A stretch of DNA of 36,177 nucleotides. Origin: Sulfuritalea sp. Lineage in GTDB: Bacteria > Pseudomonadota > Gammaproteobacteria > Burkholderiales > Rhodocyclaceae. A program made the position numbers and the translations under genes. This document shows, in pieces, positions 1 to 7,515 of this stretch. The notes beneath the pieces were generated by a model that made no database searches, had not been told where the DNA came from, and saw only the letters and a program-made list of their open reading frames with translations. Each line of letters opens with the position of its first letter. The first letter of the stretch is position 1. Location: positions 1 through 36,177 of the forward strand of contig JAIPCF010000020.1 in the NCBI GenBank assembly GCA_021738385.1, read 5' to 3'.

Positions 1-1
1 C

Positions 2-1183
2 TACGCCACCTCAAACCGCCTGCTGCTGACCCGCTCGACCGGAAGCGATCCGGTGCGCGTCCTCGGTGTCGCGCCGCGCGCCAACGCGCTGCTGGTAGGG
101 GCCGCGCCGGGCCAGGTGAAAGCCGCACGACTCCACAACGACTATCCGGAAATCTCCTTCCATTCGCTGTGGCAGAAGGTCTGGTACGAGAGCTATCAGG
201 AACCCGAATTCAACTGGCAATCGTCCGCGGCGACTTCCGACTTCGAGCCGAAATTCAGCGTTGCACCGCTTACCTTCGGCACGCTCAAGGCGGCTTTCTA
301 CGCCATGATGGTCGCCGTGCCACTGGCGGTGATGGGCGCCATTTTCGCCGCCTATTTCATGTCGCCGAAGATGCGCGGCATCGTCAAGCCCTCGATCGAG
401 ATCATGGAGGCGCTGCCCACCGTCATCCTCGGTTTTCTAGCCGGCCTATGGCTGGCGCCCTTCGTCGACAACAACCTGGCCGGTACGCTGCTGACGCTGT
501 TCCTGCTCCCGTTCAGTTTCGTGATCACCGCCTATGCCTGGGACTTTCTACCCAAGCAGCTTACCCACCGCGTGCCGCCCGGCTGGGAGGCGGCGCTGCT
601 GGTTCCGGTGATTCTCGTCGTCATCTGGTTCGCGATTTCGATGGGGCATCCGATTGAGGCCCTGCTGTTCAACGGCGACATGCCGAACTGGATCAGTAAC
701 GAACTGGGCTGGACCTACGAGCAGCGCAACTCGCTGGTGGTAGGCATCGCCATGGGCTTCGCCGTTATCCCGACCATCTTTTCAATCGCCGAGGATGCCG
801 TGTTCAGCGTGCCCAAGCATCTGACCACCGGTTCGCTGGCGCTCGGCGCCACGCCTTGGCAGACGCTCTACAACGTCGTGCTTCTGACCGCCAGCCCCGG
901 CATTTTTTCCGCCGTCATGGTCGGCATGGGCCGCGCGGTCGGTGAAACCATGATCGTGCTGATGGCCACCGGCAACACTGCGGTCATGGATCTGTCGATC
1001 TTCACCGGTTTTCGTACGCTGTCGGCCAACATCGGGGTCGAAATGCCCGAGGCCGCCGTGGGCACCACGCATTACCGGTTGCTGTTCTTCTCTGCCCTGG
1101 TGCTGTTTGGCTTCACTTTCGTCGTGAACACGCTGGCCGAGCTGGTGCGCCAGCGCCTGCGCGAAAAGTACAGCTCTCTGTAA
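2..1183 (+). CDS. pstC: Phosphate ABC transporter permease PstC (5' partial)
   Basis: This is an inner-membrane permease subunit of the high-affinity phosphate importer PstSCAB. The frame is open from base 2 to the TAA at 1181-1183 with no start needed, so the N-terminus lies outside the window; 393 residues remain. The visible part has an end of the periplasmic region, then several hydrophobic segments. The cytoplasmic EAA-type loop that contacts PstB is visible around 838-900 (LALGATPWQTL). PstC proteins of this large type carry a long periplasmic insertion, which fits the length already seen before the first membrane span. It is followed after only 12 bases by pstA. Identification is secure from the permease core and the pstA-pstB order. 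Confidence 0.95.
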   Translation, partial: YATSNRLLLTRSTGSDPVRVLGVAPRANALLVGAAPGQVKAARLHNDYPEISFHSLWQKVWYESYQEPEFNWQSSAATSDFEPKFSVAPLTFGTLKAAFYAMMVAVPLAVMGAIFAAYFMSPKMRGIVKPSIEIMEALPTVILGFLAGLWLAPFVDNNLAGTLLTLFLLPFSFVITAYAWDFLPKQLTHRVPPGWEAALLVPVILVVIWFAISMGHPIEALLFNGDMPNWISNELGWTYEQRNSLVVGIAMGFAVIPTIFSIAEDAVFSVPKHLTTGSLALGATPWQTLYNVVLLTASPGIFSAVMVGMGRAVGETMIVLMATGNTAVMDLSIFTGFRTLSANIGVEMPEAAVGTTHYRLLFFSALVLFGFTFVVNTLAELVRQRLREKYSSL

Positions 1184-1195
1184 GGAATTTTGATC

Positions 1196-2851
1196 ATGCG
1201 TAACTGGTTCAAGGGCGGCGAGCCCTGGATATGGATGACGGCGGGAGCGGTGGCGCTGTCGCTGATCGCCGTCTATGCCGTGGTCTGGATGACCGCGGCG
1301 CGGGGCCTGGTGCACTGGTGGCCGATCCAGGTCGCGGAAACGATTTTCACCGCCGCCGACGGCAGCAAGACCCGCCTGATAGGGGAAGTGCGCGACAGGG
1401 AGGAGGTTTCCATCCTGCGTTTGCGCGAATCCGGCTACCGCATCGACACCACGGACAAATTCACCACCCGTTACCTGATCAAACAGGGCAATCGCGATAT
1501 TACCGGCACCGATTTCAAGTGGTATCCCGCCCCGATGCTTGGCGAGTTCACCTATCCCAAGGACATGATCGCCGTCGAGCGCCGCGAGTGGGGCCACTTC
1601 TACGGCCATCTCAAGGCGGTCAAGGAAAACGGCAGGATCGTCGCGGAAGGACCGGCTGCGTGGAACGCCATGCGCGACCGACTGAACCGCTCAAACGCGC
1701 TGTTCAGCGAGATTCTAGGCATCGAGAAGCACGAAATCGGCAAGCTCAATTACGAGCTGGAACGCCTGCGCCTCAATCAGCGCAAGCTGGAGTTGCAGAA
1801 CCGGCTCGACGATGCCGCGAAACGGGATTTCGACGCCCGGCTCGCGGCGGTCAACGCGCAATTCGGCGCCCTGCAGGCGCGTCTGGACGCGCTGCGCGCC
1901 CAGATCGGTCGGGACAGCTTTGTCGCCGAGGTCATGGACGGCCAACAGGTCGAGATTTCGCTGGCGAAAGTGGCGGATGCGATCATGCCGAACGACATGA
2001 ATGTTTTCGGGAAGATCGGCCACTACCTGAGCAAATTCGTCGAGTTCATCGTCGATGATCCGCGCGAGGCGAATACCGAGGGCGGCATCTTCCCGGCGAT
2101 ATTCGGCACGGTGATGATGGTCCTGCTGATGTCCGCGATGGTCACGCCGCTGGGCATCATGGCTGCGGTCTACATGCGTGAATACGCGAAGCAGGGCCCG
2201 CTGATCCGCATCATCCGCATCTCGGTCAACAACCTTGCCGGCGTGCCCTCCATCGTCTATGGCGTGTTCGGCCTCGGCTTCTTCGTCTATTTTCTCGGCC
2301 ACAACATCGACGTACTGTTTTTTGCCGAGTCCCTGCCGGCGCCGGTGTTCGGCAGTCCCGGCATTCTCTGGGCGTCCCTCACCCTGGCCATTCTGACCCT
2401 GCCTGTGGTCATCGTTTCCACCGAAGAGGGCTTGTCGCGGGTGCCGCGCTCGATCCGCGAGGGCAGCCTGGCGCTGGGTGCCACCAAGGCCGAGACGCTG
2501 TGGCGCACCGTGTTGCCGATGGCCAGTCCGGCCATGATGACCGGATTGATCCTCGCCGTGGCGCGCGCCGCCGGCGAAGTGGCACCGCTGATGCTGGTTG
2601 GTGTGGTCAAGCTGGCGCCGAGCCTGCCGCTCGACGGCAACTTCCCCTTCCTCCACCTCGAGCGCAAGTTCATGCACCTCGGATTCCACATCTACGACGT
2701 CGGCTTTCAGAGCCCCAATGTCGAGGCCGCGCGGCCGCTGGTCTATGCCACGGCGCTGCTGTTGGTGGTCATCATCGTGGTGCTCAACCTGTTCGCAATC
2801 CGCCTGCGCAACCGACTGCGCGAAAGAATCCGCGGCCTGGAAGGCGTCTGA
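1196..2851 (+). CDS. pstA: Phosphate ABC transporter permease PstA, large form
   Basis: This is the second permease of the phosphate importer. ATG at 1196 is preferred over a TTG six bases upstream because AAGGA at 1182-1186 is then 9 bases from the start. The product is 551 residues, about twice the length of E. coli PstA. An N-terminal membrane span is followed by a long soluble region with a heptad-rich, charged stretch at about residues 165-240 that looks like a coiled coil, then the permease core with the EAA loop LALGATKAETLWRTVLP near residue 425. The long periplasmic part matches the large PstC beside it. Known large PstA/PstC pairs occur in gamma- and betaproteobacteria; the job of the extra domain is not visible from sequence. 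Confidence 0.94.
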   Translation: MRNWFKGGEPWIWMTAGAVALSLIAVYAVVWMTAARGLVHWWPIQVAETIFTAADGSKTRLIGEVRDREEVSILRLRESGYRIDTTDKFTTRYLIKQGNRDITGTDFKWYPAPMLGEFTYPKDMIAVERREWGHFYGHLKAVKENGRIVAEGPAAWNAMRDRLNRSNALFSEILGIEKHEIGKLNYELERLRLNQRKLELQNRLDDAAKRDFDARLAAVNAQFGALQARLDALRAQIGRDSFVAEVMDGQQVEISLAKVADAIMPNDMNVFGKIGHYLSKFVEFIVDDPREANTEGGIFPAIFGTVMMVLLMSAMVTPLGIMAAVYMREYAKQGPLIRIIRISVNNLAGVPSIVYGVFGLGFFVYFLGHNIDVLFFAESLPAPVFGSPGILWASLTLAILTLPVVIVSTEEGLSRVPRSIREGSLALGATKAETLWRTVLPMASPAMMTGLILAVARAAGEVAPLMLVGVVKLAPSLPLDGNFPFLHLERKFMHLGFHIYDVGFQSPNVEAARPLVYATALLLVVIIVVLNLFAIRLRNRLRERIRGLEGV

Positions 2852-2893
2852 TATCAATGTTGCCAAAAATTACGGAATGAAGGATCGAACACG

Positions 2894-3721
2894 ATGAACG
2901 GAGCCCTCGAAAAGTCTCATGCAATGCAACTTGGCGACATCAGGCGGGCGCCCATGGCGGCCACCGACGATTACGTGCTGAGCGTCGAAAATCTCAATCT
3001 GTTTTACGGCGGGGCGCAGGCGCTCAACGACATTTCCATCAAAATTCCGCGCAACCGCGTCACTGCGTTCATCGGGCCGAGCGGTTGCGGCAAGTCGACG
3101 CTGTTGCGCTGTTTCAACCGCATGAACGACCTGGTGGACATTTGTCGCATCGATGGCCGGATTCTCATCGACCGCAAGAATATCTTCGACAAAGATGTCA
3201 ATGTCGCGCTGCTGCGACGTCGTGTCGGCATGGTGTTCCAGAAGCCGAATCCCTTTCCCAAGTCGATCTACGAGAATGTCGCCTACGGGCTGCGCATCAT
3301 GGGCGTCAATGAAAAGTCTACCCTCGACGATGCGGTGGAAAAGGCCTTGCGTGGCGCCGCCCTGTGGGATGAGGTGAAAGATCGACTCGGCGAGAGTGGC
3401 ATGGGTCTTTCGGGAGGGCAGCAGCAGCGCCTGGTGATCGCCCGCGCCGTCGCCCTGGAGCCCGAGGTGCTGCTGCTTGACGAGCCCTCGTCCGCCCTCG
3501 ATCCGATCGCCAGCGCGAAGATCGAGGAGCTGGTGTACGAGATGAAGGAAAAGTACACCATCGTCATCGTCACGCACAACATGCAGCAGGCGGCGCGGAT
3601 TTCCGATTACACGGCCTTCATGTACATGGGCGACCTGATCGAGTTCGGCGACACCGATTCCATCTTTATTACCCCGAAGGAGCAGCGTACTTCGGACTAC
3701 ATCACCGGAAGATTTGGCTAG
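2894..3721 (+). CDS. pstB: Phosphate ABC transporter ATP-binding protein PstB
   Basis: This ATPase drives phosphate import through PstC/PstA. All motifs are intact: Walker [10 protein letters not shown] at 61-69, Q-loop Gln116, signature LSGGQ at 172-176, Walker B LLLDEP at 193-198 and switch His228. At 275 residues it carries about 25 residues before the usual PstB start; ATG at residues 11 or 21 are alternatives, but the upstream AAGGA supports 2894. In most proteobacteria phoU follows pstB; here the next 524 bases hold no gene. Confidence 0.96.
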   Translation: MNGALEKSHAMQLGDIRRAPMAATDDYVLSVENLNLFYGGAQALNDISIKIPRNRVTAFIGPSGCGKSTLLRCFNRMNDLVDICRIDGRILIDRKNIFDKDVNVALLRRRVGMVFQKPNPFPKSIYENVAYGLRIMGVNEKSTLDDAVEKALRGAALWDEVKDRLGESGMGLSGGQQQRLVIARAVALEPEVLLLDEPSSALDPIASAKIEELVYEMKEKYTIVIVTHNMQQAARISDYTAFMYMGDLIEFGDTDSIFITPKEQRTSDYITGRFG

Positions 3722-3835
3722 CTTCGCATCGAACAAGTGGCCACCCCCTTTTGGGGGCGCGAAGTAGAACGGACGCTGGACAACCAGCCACTCTGGTTTG
3801 ACCCATCGTCTTCCGGAGCGGGGCGGGCGCCGCAG

Positions 3836-3860
3836 AAAGTCGGCGCTGGCGACACGGCGG
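3836..3860 (+). repeat. Dispersed repeat family 1, copy A
   Basis: The core begins AAAGTCGGCGCTGGCGACAC. The first 24 bases are identical to 11190-11213 at the end of phnI, and 23 of 25 match the reverse complement of 25076-25100 upstream of arsR. It sits in gene-free DNA after pstB. Confidence 0.85.
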
Positions 3861-4058
3861 CTCCAAGGCTCCTCCGGCAGTGTGATGACTGGACACGGCA
3901 CAGGTAGTGGATTGGAGCGACCGGAAAAAGGGTAACCGGGCAACGGCAGGTTTGTCGCGCCATGCTGATGGGCCCACTTCAACCCGTTGGCGTGATGGCG
4001 GGTAACAAAACTGACACACGTCCGCAACAAAGCGTGGTCAAACTCGGCGACTGACAGT

Positions 4059-4082
4059 CCTTTGCCGTCTTGACGGCAAAGG
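4059..4082. repeat. Perfect inverted repeat, 11-base arms
   Basis: CCTTTGCCGTC at 4059-4069 pairs with GACGGCAAAGG at 4072-4082 around two T bases. As RNA it would form a strong hairpin. There is no T-run on either side, so it is not a standard terminator. It may be part of a repeat element. Confidence 0.8.
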
Positions 4083-4245
4083 CGAGCCTGAATCTTTCTC
4101 TTGCCAACTTCCATGCAGTGTCCGAACACTTGATGATGAAACACGTGCAAGGCGAATTGAGCCCATCCCCTGCCCAGAGCGGGGCTACTGTTCAGTTTGC
4201 TTCGCTCGAAATTCTTCGCGGGACTCGTCATGGCTTGGCCGCTCG

Positions 4246-4842
4246 GTGACTCACCGCATGGCTGTGGGAAATCGTCATGCCAACAAACTTCCTGTCGGCG
4301 CCTTGATGAAACTCGCGCACGCCGCCGGCCTTTTCGCGGTCTCCCCAGAGACTCGCAGGTGCGAGACATTCGTCAATCGGCGAATGCTGTTTCTGTGGGT
4401 TTTCGCTGCGTTTTTTCTGATACTGGCAGCTACGGTGAGCGCAATGCTGATTCGCAATGGCCTGCCGGCGATGCGTTCGCCTCCTGATCTTGCAACGATC
4501 TTGTCCGCAATATGGGCCGTAACGATCGGCTTGGCCGTTTTCGCCTCAAGCCGGCCGTGCACGACAGTAACTGTCGTTACCGGCGCCGGCTTGCAAATTC
4601 GATGGCGTTACCCGTTCAGAATCATCGAGCGCGAAATTGGCTTTGACGAGGCTTCTCTGGCGCGCCTTGTTGCGTCATGGGCCGGCGACGGCGTTCCATA
4701 CTTCTATGCCCGCATCGAGTTGAGCGGGGGCGGAAGAGTGAATCTGGCCGAGGGGCCGGATCGCGACGCCTGTGTCGCGGCCTGCAATCGCTTCAATACC
4801 GCCCTGGTCGAAAACCTGGCAATTCCGCCGGGATCGGCCTGA
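4246..4842 (+). CDS. Unrecognised two-span membrane protein
   Basis: I do not recognise this gene. The open frame from GTG 4246 gives 198 residues; ATG at 4258, 4306 or 4384 are other possible starts and no ribosome site settles the choice. From residue 47 there is a hydrophobic span (MLFLWVFAAFFLILAAT), then a second span near residues 83-100, then a soluble C-terminal part of about 95 residues rich in beta-type sequence. That topology, two spans then a small PH-like domain, is seen in many small bacterial membrane proteins, but I cannot name the family. It converges with the 75-residue gene that follows: both TGA stops lie in the arms of a possible 7-base stem, 4836-4842 with 4858-4864. Confidence 0.6.
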   Translation: MTHRMAVGNRHANKLPVGALMKLAHAAGLFAVSPETRRCETFVNRRMLFLWVFAAFFLILAATVSAMLIRNGLPAMRSPPDLATILSAIWAVTIGLAVFASSRPCTTVTVVTGAGLQIRWRYPFRIIEREIGFDEASLARLVASWAGDGVPYFYARIELSGGGRVNLAEGPDRDACVAACNRFNTALVENLAIPPGSA

Positions 4843-4864
4843 ATTCCCGTTTTTGCGTCAGGCC
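4836..4864. terminator. Possible hairpin between convergent genes
   Basis: GGCCTGA at 4836-4842 is complementary to TCAGGCC at 4858-4864, with a 15-base loop that contains five T. Each arm includes the TGA stop of one of the two converging genes. It could slow transcription from both sides, but no T-run follows the stem, so this is tentative. Confidence 0.3.
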
Positions 4865-5085
4865 TTATGCTTTTTGCGAAGTTCACCAAGTCTTGCGCGC
4901 CAGTCCTTCAGTTCCTCGTCTTCCAGCTCAAGCTGAATTGCTATGGCGTCAAGCGGCGTCAGCTTCTTGTCTTCAAGCCGTCGCATAAGTCGTCCACGCA
5001 TCCTTGAGAACAATCGTTCGGCGTCTTCCTTGCTTAACTGCCGGGCTTTTTCCAGATATTCAGGATCTGCAACCTTGATCTTCAT
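4858..5085 (-). CDS. Small charged helical protein, unknown function
   Basis: This is a 75-residue protein beginning MKIKVADPEYLEKA. ATG at 5085 is chosen over ATG/TTG further upstream because AAGGA lies 7 bases before it. The sequence is highly charged, rich in Glu, Lys, Arg and Leu, and predicted helical throughout, with no cysteine and no membrane span. I know no function. It lies downstream of the leftward dehydrogenase gene, 137 bases after that stop, so it could be read from the same transcript or from its own promoter. Strong ribosome site and amino-acid make-up support a real gene. Confidence 0.7.
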   Translation of the reverse strand: MKIKVADPEYLEKARQLSKEDAERLFSRMRGRLMRRLEDKKLTPLDAIAIQLELEDEELKDWRARLGELRKKHKA

Positions 5086-5222
5086 TACGCTGTCCTTGGG
5101 TATGCCAATTTTGGCGACCATGCATGCTAACAAGAAATGTTTCCATTCATGTTACAGCCGCCGGACAGCTTCCAATGCGGTCCGGACTCCCACGCCTCGC
5201 ACCGTTGGCTGGCGAAACCTGC

Positions 5223-6149
5223 TCAGGCGTCGGGCTGCGCGCTGCCAACCTCGACACCGGCAATGGCTTCCATGGCCCGGATCACCGCCGCCATGTGTTC
5301 GTCGCCATGGCCCAGGCTCGATGCCTCCTGAAATACCTGGCGTGTCAGTGCCGGGAGCAGGAGCCGTACATTGTTTTCGCCCGCCATCCGCAGCGCGCAA
5401 TCGAGGTCCTTGATGATGCCATCGACGGTGAAGGAGGCCGCGAAGTTGCGCGGCAGTATCGCCTCGGGCACCGCGCGGTCGAGCGCCCGACACTGGCCGG
5501 AGCTGGCTTGTAACGCCTCGAAAAGCATTTGCGGATCGAGGCCAAGCCGGGTGCCCAGCACCATGGCTTCCGCCACGAGCACGTGCGCACCACCGGTGAG
5601 TATCTGGTTGCACAGCTTCGCGGCATTGCCGGCGCCGACCGGCCCCATGTGGAAAATGTTGTGACCGAAGACCTCCAGCACGGTCCGGGCCTTGGCGAGC
5701 ACTGCAGCGTCACCACCGACGTTGACCGCGAGTGTCCCCTGTTCGGCGCCGCGCGGACCGCCGCTGACCGGGGCATCAAGAAATGCGACGTCCTTTGCTG
5801 CCAAGGCTTTGGCGAGCTTGCGGTTGACATCAGGATGAGTCGTGCTGGCATCAATGAAGATCTGGCCTGGGCGGGCACCCTGCAACGCGCCTGCCGGTCC
5901 GAGATAGATCTGCTCGATCTCGGATTGGGTCATGACGCAGGACACCAGAATATCCACCGAGTCCGCGACGGCCGCAGGGCTGGCGGCCGCCAGCGCACCG
6001 AGGGCAACAAGGCGTTCCAGCGGACCCTGGCTGCGGTTGTGGGCAATCACCGCGAAGCCGGCTTTGAGCAGATTACCAGCCATCGGAAAACCCATGCGTC
6101 CGAGGCCGATGAAGCCGACTCTCATATCGCGCGCCTCATTCGTCTGCAT
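5223..6149 (-). CDS. NAD(P)-dependent beta-hydroxyacid dehydrogenase (3-hydroxyisobutyrate dehydrogenase family)
   Basis: This is a 308-residue cytoplasmic oxidoreductase of the family that includes GarR, MmsB and related enzymes. Visible features are the Rossmann motif [15 protein letters not shown] at about 12-26, the substrate-binding DAPVSGG at 125-131, and [11 protein letters not shown] with the catalytic Lys178; the conserved KDL follows in the C-terminal helical domain. The start ATG overlaps the phnN stop as TGATG, so it is probably translationally coupled to phnN; the internal Met9 is the other option. The real substrate is unknown. Being last in a phosphonate operon suggests a hydroxy-acid or hydroxyphosphonate derived from phosphonate breakdown, but that is inference from position only. 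Confidence 0.9.
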   Translation of the reverse strand: MQTNEARDMRVGFIGLGRMGFPMAGNLLKAGFAVIAHNRSQGPLERLVALGALAAASPAAVADSVDILVSCVMTQSEIEQIYLGPAGALQGARPGQIFIDASTTHPDVNRKLAKALAAKDVAFLDAPVSGGPRGAEQGTLAVNVGGDAAVLAKARTVLEVFGHNIFHMGPVGAGNAAKLCNQILTGGAHVLVAEAMVLGTRLGLDPQMLFEALQASSGQCRALDRAVPEAILPRNFAASFTVDGIIKDLDCALRMAGENNVRLLLPALTRQVFQEASSLGHGDEHMAAVIRAMEAIAGVEVGSAQPDA

Positions 6150-6718
6150 CAGGCAAAGCTCGGCGCCGCAACACGATGCGCGTCAATTGCAGCAAGAAAT
6201 GCGTCCGCAGCCGATTCAAGGCGGCCCTCATTGGCGACTTCGATAATGGGCAAGCCGGGTGGAAATGGCGGCGCGTCGCGCGAGATACGCGCCACGATAT
6301 CCTGAGTGCTCTCCCGCTGACGTTGAACCAGCCGATGCGAAAGTATTTCGGGCCCTGCTACGACAACGATAGCCCGCAGCGTCGGGTAGCAGGCGTGGGT
6401 GATGTGCAGATGGGCGCGCGACGCATTGAACAAAACGGTGCAGCCCACGGCCAGCCAGTCGTCAATCTCGCGGTCGATTCCATAGCGCAGACCATGGCTG
6501 TTCCAGTGCAAGGCGAAATCTCCGCTGGCCAGACGGCGGGCGAAATCGGGCTCGCTCAAGTAGCGGTGATTTTCACTGCCTGCCTGCGCCGGTCGGGTGA
6601 TCCAGCGTCGCGCAAAACGTACCGTCGGATCGTCCGCCAGCCGTTCGCGCGCGATGTCGAGCAGGCTGTCCTTGCCGGCGCCGGATGGCCCGACGATCGG
6701 GATCAGGCATCCGCTCAT
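6149..6718 (-). CDS. phnN: Ribose 1,5-bisphosphate phosphokinase PhnN
   Basis: PhnN phosphorylates ribose 1,5-bisphosphate with ATP to give 5-phosphoribosyl diphosphate (PRPP), the last step that returns C-P lyase products to nucleotide metabolism. The 189-residue product has a guanylate-kinase-like fold with P-loop GPSGAGKDS at about 10-18 and a following ITRP segment typical of the family. It overlaps the DUF1045 gene upstream by four bases (ATGA) and the dehydrogenase downstream by one base, so the three genes form a tight leftward operon apart from the main phn genes. Confidence 0.93.
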   Translation of the reverse strand: MSGCLIPIVGPSGAGKDSLLDIARERLADDPTVRFARRWITRPAQAGSENHRYLSEPDFARRLASGDFALHWNSHGLRYGIDREIDDWLAVGCTVLFNASRAHLHITHACYPTLRAIVVVAGPEILSHRLVQRQRESTQDIVARISRDAPPFPPGLPIIEVANEGRLESAADAFLAAIDAHRVAAPSFA

Positions 6719-7413
6719 TTCGCGACTCCGGCACCGAACGGAAAACGGCGCTGAAGTCTGAATGGCTCGCCCGGCGAGGGTTCAACATAGAGCGCCAGTT
6801 GGTCGAATTCGCAGCGCTCAGCGAGCGCGGGTGCAAAGTGGGATTCGAGCCATGGCAGCAATTGGCCCTGAACTGAGGATGGCACGTTAGCGGTCAGCGA
6901 CATGTGGAATTCGAAGCCCTCGAATACGTGGGGATAACCCCAGCGCCTGAGACGTGAGGCCGCCGCCGCATCGAGACGTTCTGCCTGCCGGCGCGCAAGC
7001 TCTGCGGTGTCGGGCGGGGCTCGAAACGAGTCGAATTCGGCAACGCAGGCATCCGCCAGCGCGTGCAGCGGGGCACTGCGTGTCCGCGCCTTCAGCGCAA
7101 TGAAGCCATCGAGCAGGGCGACGTCGAGCGAGGGCAGCGGAAACGCGGTCTGACGCGAGGAGAAGTTTTCGAGTTGCTCCAGCAGTCGGGCTTCGCTGCG
7201 GCCATCGGCAAGACGGAAAGGGGGCTTGATCGTGGCGTGCAGCCCATAACGGCGCGGCGCTGCGGTATGTGCGGCGATCTCGCTGGCGCCAAAACCGGGC
7301 ACCTTCGGCTGGTCCAGCGTGCGGCCGCTTTCCGGGTTGCGTCCAAGCCAGATGTTGCCGTGCGACCACAGGGTGTGGTTTGTGTCGGGAGCAAAATACA
7401 GGGCGTAGCGCAT
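6715..7413 (-). CDS. DUF1045 phosphonate-associated 2H-type phosphoesterase-like protein
   Basis: This 232-residue protein belongs to the DUF1045 family often found in phn loci. Two short motifs, HAT at 59-61 and HMS at 170-172, fit the paired HxT/S signature of 2H phosphoesterases, enzymes that act on cyclic phosphates and 2'-5' or cyclic phosphodiesters. The biochemical role in phosphonate use is not established as far as I know. No phnP is visible in this window, so opening of 5-phosphoribosyl 1,2-cyclic phosphate is a reasonable hypothesis for it. It is first in the leftward operon with phnN and the dehydrogenase. A GTCTAGGT site lies 8 bases before its ATG, where a ribosome site would be expected; no clear Shine-Dalgarno is seen. 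Confidence 0.88.
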   Translation of the reverse strand: MRYALYFAPDTNHTLWSHGNIWLGRNPESGRTLDQPKVPGFGASEIAAHTAAPRRYGLHATIKPPFRLADGRSEARLLEQLENFSSRQTAFPLPSLDVALLDGFIALKARTRSAPLHALADACVAEFDSFRAPPDTAELARRQAERLDAAAASRLRRWGYPHVFEGFEFHMSLTANVPSSVQGQLLPWLESHFAPALAERCEFDQLALYVEPSPGEPFRLQRRFPFGAGVAK

Positions 7414-7420
7414 GGAGAGA

Positions 7421-7428
7421 GTCTAGGT
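7421..7428. promoter_or_regulatory. PhnF-type operator candidate, imperfect (GTCTAGGT)
   Basis: This is a near match to the GTnTAnAC pattern bound by HutC/GntR regulators; the right half is degenerate. It lies just upstream of the DUF1045 ATG and 34 bases from the perfect GTCTAGAC at 7455, so the pair may act together. Confidence 0.35.
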
Positions 7429-7435
7429 GGCCAAT

Positions 7436-7453
7436 GTGACAGTAATATGTAGA
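7436..7453 (-). promoter_or_regulatory. Possible Pho box for the leftward phn operon
   Basis: Read on the minus strand it is TCTACAT, a four-base spacer, then CTGTCAC. The second repeat matches the Pho box consensus well and the first weakly. It lies only about 22 bases from the DUF1045 ATG, which would force a nearly leaderless transcript, so it is weak evidence. Confidence 0.25.
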
Positions 7454-7454
7454 T

Positions 7455-7462
7455 GTCTAGAC
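7455..7462. promoter_or_regulatory. PhnF-type operator candidate (GTCTAGAC)
   Basis: This is a perfect 8-base palindrome that fits GTnTAnAC, in the divergent spacer between the DUF1045 operon and the hexapeptide transferase gene. The same eight bases recur at 12967. TCTAGA is rare in this GC-rich window: I find it by eye only at three places, all in phn control regions. Confidence 0.55.
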
Positions 7463-7515
7463 GAAAATCAGGATATCTTCTAGCATGGTCGAAATTCTGT
7501 TCCGGAGACCCAGTC

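Larger units (their letters stand above)
3722..4245. other. Gene-free stretch after pstB with repeats and hairpins
   Basis: I see no supportable gene in these 524 bases. Close to the pstB stop, CTTCGC (3722-3727) can pair with GCGAAG (3759-3764) around a CCCCC-TTTT-GGGGG hairpin (3744-3757). This may end the pst transcript, although no T-run follows. At 3836-3860 lies copy A of a dispersed repeat also found at 11190 and 25076. At 4059-4082 lies a perfect 11-base inverted repeat. Reverse frames stay open for some distance but the peptide has no recognised domain and runs antisense into pstB. It may be a decayed mobile or repeat element. Confidence 0.6.

Noticed and set aside
1715-2866. Minus-strand open frame of 383 codons over pstA
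   Set aside because: It is His/Asp/Arg-rich shadow sequence opposite a conserved gene.
2870-4369. Minus-strand open frame of 499 codons over pstB and the following spacer
   Set aside because: It is antisense to the fully conserved pstB and has no recognisable domain; the long frame is a product of GC-rich codon bias.
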